Assembly: GCA_017889635.1 (NCBI GenBank)
Contig: JAGGAC010000027.1
Span: 1 to 51,677, forward strand
Reading direction: 5' to 3'
Origin: Bacillota bacterium
GTDB taxonomy: Bacteria > Bacillota > Negativicutes > Sporomusales > CTSoil-080
Length of the DNA stretch: 51,677 nt
A program made the position numbers and the translations under genes. The first letter of the stretch is position 1, and each line of letters opens with the position of its first letter. The notes below the pieces were generated by a model. It was not told where the DNA came from. It searched no databases and was given only the letters and a program-made list of their open reading frames with translations. This document shows, piece by piece, positions 46,428 through 51,677 of this stretch.

Positions 46428-47561
46428 TTAATCCCTCAGAATCAGATTTGCTAGCTTGACGGGATTTGCCAGTTCAATATCTTCTGGAACATTTTGACCT
46501 GTCGTAATGTACGATAAAGTAGCTGGGAATTGGTAAAGAAGGCTAACCAAAGTCCCCAAATTACATGCCTCATCAACTTTAGTAAATAAAAACTTTTGCG
46601 GCAAACAAACAGAGAACTTATTTACAATTTCTAAAGCCTCAGCATATTTAGTTGACATTCCTAGTACTAGATGAGTCTCAATATTAGGGTCAACCGCTAG
46701 GAGTGCCTGTAATTCCGCCAACTGGTACTGATTACGCGGACTTCGGCCAGCAGTGTCCAGCAAAACCAAGTTTTTATCACGATGTCGAAACAACGCTGCT
46801 TTAAGATCATCAGGTGTATAAACAACATCAACCGGAAGTCCGATTATATCAGCATAGGTTTTTAGCTGCTCAACCGCCGAAATTCGATATGTATCTGCAG
46901 TAATAAGTGCTACTTTATACCCTTGGTTTATGGCAAAATTGGCAGCAACTTTGGCGATAGTTGTTGTTTTCCCCACTCCGGTTGGGCCGATAAAGGCAAC
47001 AGTTTTGCATCCAGTTTCTGGCAAAGCAATTCCTTCGACCCGCTGCAAATGATTGCTAATGCGTTCAGCAAGTAGTTGCTTAACAATAGCCGGATTACTG
47101 CCAACTAACGAGGTCTCATCAGGCAAATTATAAGTCAGGTTTTCAGCAATTTCAGGTGCAATATCATTTTTAATCAACAAATCACACCAAAAAGATTTAC
47201 GGCTTTCCTTCTGGGGAAGTTTAGTGATAACCTGTTCAATCATTTTCCGCATATTAGTGATTTCCATTTGCATTGCTGTCATTTTAGCATCTTCCTCCCC
47301 AGAACATTTCATATTTGTAACAGGAACCTTAGTTACTGGGGCTGGAGGCTGTGCAGAAGTTGAAATAGGTACAGGAGTTGAAACAGGTGCAGGAGTATCT
47401 ACAGCAGCCATAATCTCAACTAATTCCTTGGCAAAAAAGCCAAGAACTCCACCTTTGCGAAACCGGCGGGTATGCAAAATAACGGCATCCCTTCCCAGGT
47501 CATTTTTTACCTGAGTCACAGCATCCTGCATATTGGTTGCGGTATATACCTTTACTTTCAA
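46428..47561 (-). CDS. flhF: Signal-recognition-type GTPase FlhF
   Basis: Sets the site of flagellar assembly. The 377 residues have a basic N-terminal B domain, a Pro/Thr-rich linker with repeated PVPIST-like text (about 75-100), a helical N domain and the GTPase with GPTGVGKTTTIAK near 200, DTYRISAVEQL, and LLDTAGRS. The start is a TTG at 47561, the base after the flhA stop, behind GGATGGTG within flhA. Confidence 0.95.
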   Translation of the reverse strand: MKVKVYTATNMQDAVTQVKNDLGRDAVILHTRRFRKGGVLGFFAKELVEIMAAVDTPAPVSTPVPISTSAQPPAPVTKVPVTNMKCSGEEDAKMTAMQMEITNMRKMIEQVITKLPQKESRKSFWCDLLIKNDIAPEIAENLTYNLPDETSLVGSNPAIVKQLLAERISNHLQRVEGIALPETGCKTVAFIGPTGVGKTTTIAKVAANFAINQGYKVALITADTYRISAVEQLKTYADIIGLPVDVVYTPDDLKAALFRHRDKNLVLLDTAGRSPRNQYQLAELQALLAVDPNIETHLVLGMSTKYAEALEIVNKFSVCLPQKFLFTKVDEACNLGTLVSLLYQFPATLSYITTGQNVPEDIELANPVKLANLILRD

Positions 47562-49625
47562 TTATAATTTCACCATCCCCACGGCTTGTACTTCGATAGT
47601 GGGATCAAGTTCAGCATATGATAATACCACGAGATTAGGGGCGACACGCTCGGTCAGTTTACGAAAGTATAGCCGTATCGCTGGACTTGCTAGTATGAGA
47701 GGTGAATACCCAAGATTGGTAAGCTTAGGCAATTCTTCATTAAGGCTGTTAATAACAGTTTGCATTAACTGGGGCTCCAACGCAACATACGAACCATGCT
47801 CAGTCCGTTGAACAGATGCGTTTATAGTATTTTCTAATTGCGGGTCAAGTGTCAAACAAGTCAAGACACCGCTTTGTATATACTGTCTAGATATCTGACG
47901 GGCTAGCGCCTGTCGAACATATTCGGCCAAAAACTCGACATCTTTGGTAATAGGCGCATTATCAGCAAGCGTTTCAAGAATGGTAACCATATCCCGAATA
48001 GAAACTCTCTCCCGTAGCAAGGCAGCAAGCACCTTTTGAATTTCTCCGAATGATAATAATCCCGGTACCAATTCATCTACTACCGCCGGATTAGTTTGCC
48101 GAACCGATTCAACAATAGTTTGGACTTCTTGACGTCCCAGTATTTCTGCCGCATGTGATCTTATAACCTCGGTTAGATGAGTAGCTAATACTGACACCGC
48201 ATCAACAACAGTATAACCTGCCAGTTCTGCCCGTTCACGGCTAATTTCTTGAATCCATAGTGCCGGCAGGCCAAAAGCCGGTTCAATTGTATCAATTCCG
48301 GATAACTCTTCCGCCACCGTTCCTGGATTCATCGCCATATAGTGGTCTAGTAAGAGTTCGCCCTTAGCGACTTCGATACCTTTAAGTTTTATGACATATA
48401 CATTCGGTTTTAGTTGAATATTGTCACGTATTCTGATTGTCGGAACAAGCAGGCCCATTTCTAAAGCACATTGTCGCCGAATCATAACAATACGGTTTAA
48501 GAGATCACCGCCTTGACTAGTATCAACAATAGGAATCAGACTATAGCCAATCTCGAGTTCCATTTGATCAACCTGCAAGAGGGCAACAACATTTTCTGGT
48601 TTGCGAACCTCTTCGATTTCTTGCTCCTCCTGCATACTAAGTGCCGTTTGAGCAGCAGACTGAACACTCTGACGCAGACTATAAGCAAACCCCAAACATA
48701 TAGCACCAAGAATAAAAAATGGTATTCCCGGCAATCCCGGTATGAGCGCTAACATTATTAATACTCCCGCCGCAATGAAAAAGATCCGGGGATTTGTTAA
48801 TAACTGACTGGTAATATCATGGCCAAGATTAGCTTCCGAAGCTGCTCTAGTGACAACAATACCTGTTGCGGTGGAAATCAAAAGCGCCGGAATCTGGTTG
48901 ACAAGCCCCTCACCTACCGTCAACAAAGTATAGGTATGAAGTGCCTGAACAATATCCATATTGCGTTGTAGCATCCCTATAGCAAAACCGCCAACAATAT
49001 TAATAATAATAATAATAATTGCAGCGATGGCGTCCCCCTTGACAAACTTACTCGCGCCATCCATTGCTCCATAGAAATCAGCTTCGCGCTGAATATTACG
49101 TCGTCGCTGCCGGGCTTCAGTATCAGAAATAAGCCCGGCGTTTAAGTCGGCATCAATGCTCATTTGTTTACCAGGCATTGCATCCAGAGTAAACCTTGCA
49201 CCAACTTCGGCAACTCGTTCAGCGCCCTTGGTTATGACAATAAATTGAATAATGATTAAAATAATAAAAACAATAAAGCCAACCAAAGGATTGCCGCCAA
49301 CAACAAAGTTACCGAAAGCAGTAATAACATCACCAGCAAAACCATCTAAAAGAATAAGTCTAGTTGACGAAACATTAAGCGCTAACCTAAACAAAGTCGT
49401 AATCAAAAGCAGCGACGGAAAAACCGAAAACTGCAGTGGCTCAACATTATAAAGCGCCACCATTACTATTACCAGAGCCAATGTAATATTGAGAGTTAAA
49501 AACATGTCCAAAAGTATAGACGGTAATGGAATAATCATCATTACCACTATTGTAATGACAGCAACAGCAATTAGTATGTCACTGTATCTCAGCAGCTTCG
49601 CAAAAGGTGACGCTTGAGTCGCCAA
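47562..49625 (-). CDS. flhA: Flagellar export gate protein FlhA
   Basis: Core of the flagellar type III export gate. The 687 residues have about eight membrane helices (about 18-300) with the FHIPEP-type loop (ALPGKQMSIDADLNAGLI), then the large cytoplasmic domain that forms the nonameric ring. It starts at a TTG at 49625 behind AAGGAGAG, giving MATQASPFAKLL. It lies between flhB and flhF. Confidence 0.96.
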   Translation of the reverse strand: MATQASPFAKLLRYSDILIAVAVITIVVMMIIPLPSILLDMFLTLNITLALVIVMVALYNVEPLQFSVFPSLLLITTLFRLALNVSSTRLILLDGFAGDVITAFGNFVVGGNPLVGFIVFIILIIIQFIVITKGAERVAEVGARFTLDAMPGKQMSIDADLNAGLISDTEARQRRRNIQREADFYGAMDGASKFVKGDAIAAIIIIIINIVGGFAIGMLQRNMDIVQALHTYTLLTVGEGLVNQIPALLISTATGIVVTRAASEANLGHDITSQLLTNPRIFFIAAGVLIMLALIPGLPGIPFFILGAICLGFAYSLRQSVQSAAQTALSMQEEQEIEEVRKPENVVALLQVDQMELEIGYSLIPIVDTSQGGDLLNRIVMIRRQCALEMGLLVPTIRIRDNIQLKPNVYVIKLKGIEVAKGELLLDHYMAMNPGTVAEELSGIDTIEPAFGLPALWIQEISRERAELAGYTVVDAVSVLATHLTEVIRSHAAEILGRQEVQTIVESVRQTNPAVVDELVPGLLSFGEIQKVLAALLRERVSIRDMVTILETLADNAPITKDVEFLAEYVRQALARQISRQYIQSGVLTCLTLDPQLENTINASVQRTEHGSYVALEPQLMQTVINSLNEELPKLTNLGYSPLILASPAIRLYFRKLTERVAPNLVVLSYAELDPTIEVQAVGMVKL

Positions 49626-49644
49626 TTTATCTCTCTCCTTCTAT

Positions 49645-50787
49645 TTAGGACAAGCGCTTTTTTAAACGATATACATATGCTAATACTTCAGCTACCGCTT
49701 GGTATAATTCGGCTGGAATTGTTCCACCTATATCAACACTTGAGTATAAGGCACGGGCCAACGGCTTATTCTCCACAATCACAACCCGATTTTCCCTGGC
49801 CACAGCCTTAATTCTTTCTGCTAAAAAATCCTGTCCTTTAGCTACTACTTCCGGAGCAGACATTGTGTGATCGTATTTTATTGCCACAGCAAAATGAGTA
49901 GGATTAGTAACAATAGCTGTTGCTTTAGGAACCTCCTGCATCATTCGCCGCATCGCCACAGCTCTCTGCCGTTCCTTAATTTTTCCTTTAATCTGAGGAT
50001 TTCCTTCAGTTTGCTTTAATTCTTCCTTCACTTCTTGTTTCGACATTTTTATGCTTTGATTATGTTCCCACCATTGATAAAAATAATCAGCAGCACCCAA
50101 GACAAGAATAACTCCACCAATTTGTAAAGCCAAATCAGTAATCAATGCGGAAATATAGCGAAGCGAATCAATTAATTCTGCACTGATAAGTTCAGGTATT
50201 CTACCAGTTTCGTTTAACACAAACCTAGCAATAAAGTAGCCAATTATCCCCACTTTGAGGAGTGATTTTAGCAGTTCTACCAATGATCGCTTGGAAAAGA
50301 GCCTCTCAATTCCGGACAATGGATTAATTCTGCTCATCTGGGGCATTAGCGCTTCAGTCGAAAAGACAAATCCCACTTGCAATAAACTTACCGCCAATGA
50401 TATTACCAAGATGACGAGCATAATTGGCATCGTCGTTTTAATGAAAACAATAATAAAATTAATCAATAAAACCTGCATACCGTTGATGGTAAAATCAGCG
50501 GTGGAAAAATCGGTAAACATAAACCGCATGAAAGTTGTAAGTTCAGAGTATATATATGGACCAACAATTTTTAAGGCTAGAAAAGCAGCTAAAATAATAA
50601 AAGCAGAGTTAATTTCCAGACTTTTTGCAACCTGGCCCTTTTGGCGCGACTCTTCCTTACGTTTTGAAGTAGCCTCTTCAGTTTTTTCCTGACTAAAACG
50701 CTGAAGCGTGAATTCGTCAAATATATATTTAGTTTCCCGTTTGTTGGAATAAATAAAGCAGGCGGTAAATATCCTGGTACATAACAT
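49645..50787 (-). CDS. flhB: Flagellar export switch protein FlhB
   Basis: Export-specificity switch. It has four membrane helices and a cytoplasmic domain with the autocleavage motif NPTH in IVTNPTHFAVAIKYD. By homology the protein should start close to FDEFTLQRFSQEKTEEATSKR, about 359 residues, but no ATG, GTG or TTG lies there. The only in-frame codons near are ATA at 50724 and AAA/TAT next to it, with a weak purine patch upstream. The nearest canonical start is an ATG at 50787, behind a GGGGTGGGG that also encodes fliR. It gives 380 residues and overlaps fliR by 59 bases. I list the ATG; the true start is uncertain. Confidence 0.85.
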   Translation of the reverse strand: MLCTRIFTACFIYSNKRETKYIFDEFTLQRFSQEKTEEATSKRKEESRQKGQVAKSLEINSAFIILAAFLALKIVGPYIYSELTTFMRFMFTDFSTADFTINGMQVLLINFIIVFIKTTMPIMLVILVISLAVSLLQVGFVFSTEALMPQMSRINPLSGIERLFSKRSLVELLKSLLKVGIIGYFIARFVLNETGRIPELISAELIDSLRYISALITDLALQIGGVILVLGAADYFYQWWEHNQSIKMSKQEVKEELKQTEGNPQIKGKIKERQRAVAMRRMMQEVPKATAIVTNPTHFAVAIKYDHTMSAPEVVAKGQDFLAERIKAVARENRVVIVENKPLARALYSSVDIGGTIPAELYQAVAEVLAYVYRLKKRLS

Positions 50788-51520
50788 TAAACCCCACCCC
50801 CAAAAATCCAACATAAAACGGTAATGAAATAAACAAAGCAAAAGTACCAACTGCTATCTTTCCCGGAACCCCAACAACAAAGATATTCATCTGCGGCATA
50901 GTACGGGCTAAGATACCTAAAGCTGAATCAGTCAACACAAGAGCAGCCAGAATAGGAACACTAATTTTAAAAGCCACGCTAAAAGTGCCAACAAAAAGAT
51001 CTACCATAAATTGGGCCAATTCAGGCTGAAATACCGCCCCGGTTACAGGAATAACTCTAAAGCTTGAAAATAATGCCGATATTAAAACATGATGACCATT
51101 AGTCAATAACAATACCAGCAAGGCAAGGATATATTGGAAATTTCCTAATAGCGGAATCTGCTGGCCCTGCTGTGGATCAAACACGTTAATAATGCCGTAG
51201 CCAATTTGTAAATCCATTATATGTCCGCCCATTTGGACGGCATACATAATAAACGAACTAACATAGCCAAAAATAAGTCCTACCAAAAACTCACCGACGA
51301 CTAACAAAACATATGGGAACAATGATTCCGGTATAATGATATCGGTGGAAGATACCAGCGGCAACAGTGTAAAAGATAAGATGAGTGACAGTCCAGCTTT
51401 AATATAAACAGGAATATTGCGACTGCCAAAAACCGGCGCACTGGTAAAAATCCCGCTTATACGCGCGAAAATTAAGAGAAAGAATCCAACCTGACCAAGT
51501 AACGCCGATAGTATATCCAA
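50729..51520 (-). CDS. fliR: Flagellar export protein FliR
   Basis: Export-gate membrane protein. The 263 residues have about six hydrophobic segments and FliR-type features such as the FARISGIF N-terminus, VGEFLVGLIFGYV, and GVGFNVMYQ near the C-terminus. AAGGTGG lies eight bases before the TTG at 51520; a GTG at 51532 overlaps that site and is less likely. fliQ ends 16 bases upstream. Confidence 0.93.
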   Translation of the reverse strand: MDILSALLGQVGFFLLIFARISGIFTSAPVFGSRNIPVYIKAGLSLILSFTLLPLVSSTDIIIPESLFPYVLLVVGEFLVGLIFGYVSSFIMYAVQMGGHIMDLQIGYGIINVFDPQQGQQIPLLGNFQYILALLVLLLTNGHHVLISALFSSFRVIPVTGAVFQPELAQFMVDLFVGTFSVAFKISVPILAALVLTDSALGILARTMPQMNIFVVGVPGKIAVGTFALFISLPFYVGFLGVGFNVMYQDIYRLLYLFQQTGN

Positions 51521-51536
51521 AATATAGACCACCTTG

Positions 51537-51677
51537 CTAATGTATCATTTGCGGTATCATCATAAATAGATCACGTGTGTAAGATACCATCAAGCTCAAC
51601 ATCCAGGGACCGAAAACTACCATCGCCACAAAAACGGCAACAATCTTAGGAATAAAGCTTAGAGTCTGTTCCTGGAT
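51537..51677 (-). CDS. fliQ: Flagellar export protein FliQ, C-terminal part
   Basis: The 46 codons before the stop read IQEQTLSFIPKIVAVFVAMV then VFGPWMLSLMVSYT, the second membrane helix and end of FliQ. The gene runs off the window edge, so roughly half is missing. It leads the fliQ-fliR-flhB-flhA order of Firmicutes. Confidence 0.9.
   Translation of the reverse strand: MQEQTLSFIPKIVAVFVAMVVFGPWMLSLMVSYTRDLFMMIPQMIH

Overview
The window comes from a low-to-medium GC, spore-forming, flagellated Firmicute. The gene order follows the Bacillus subtilis chromosome backbone, and the lineage is most likely a Negativicute of the Sporomusaceae type (inference from gene content and protein style; no 16S is present). 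Every gene I can support lies on the minus strand, so transcription runs from base 51677 towards base 1. I see no tRNA or rRNA gene, CRISPR array, insertion sequence, transposase or phage gene. The region is core genome, and the oddities are inside the core genes and between them.

From 51677 down to 36431 is a flagellar, secretion and chemotaxis block: fliQ (partial), fliR, flhB, flhA, flhF, flhG, a PilZ/YcgR gene, cheB, cheA, cheW, cheC, cheD, a small membrane protein, the motility sigma factor, a FapA/DUF342 gene, a small Gln-rich gene and a SwrB-like gene. From 36386 to 28163 is the translation and envelope block: rpsB (own promoter and a folded leader), tsf, pyrH, frr, a small unknown gene, uppS, cdsA, dxr, rseP, ispG and proS. 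Next come an MgtC-family gene and polC. From 21905 to 13842 lies the rimP-nusA-ylxR-ylxQ-infB-rbfA-nrnA-truB-ribF operon with a clear promoter. It is followed by rpsO, pnp, a YlxY-type deacetylase-like gene, a secreted GH18 protein, a secreted amidase, an M16 peptidase, dut, a small membrane gene, ymxH and a stress-protein-like gene. The last unit, dapB-asd-dapG-dapA, has a strong promoter, a lysine riboswitch and a terminator hairpin, and ends in a terminator at 98-128.

Functionally the window links motility assembly and chemotaxis, ribosome and mRNA biology, isoprenoid, lipid and undecaprenyl synthesis, replication, and the aspartate branch that makes diaminopimelate and lysine for cell wall and spore.

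The points most worth a second look are these. ylxQ has no stop codon and runs in frame into infB. PolC has lost its inserted 3'-5' exonuclease domain. IF-2 carries five 19-residue (57-bp) tandem repeats. The PilZ gene, and perhaps flhB, seem to use an ATA start. rpsB, rimP and uppS have structured leaders. The adjacent amidase and GH18 proteins share a similar N-terminal segment. dpaAB is missing from its usual place beside asd. A small dispersed intergenic element occurs at 5911 and 7872. I found no clearly novel multi-gene system; these are local departures in an otherwise conserved backbone.
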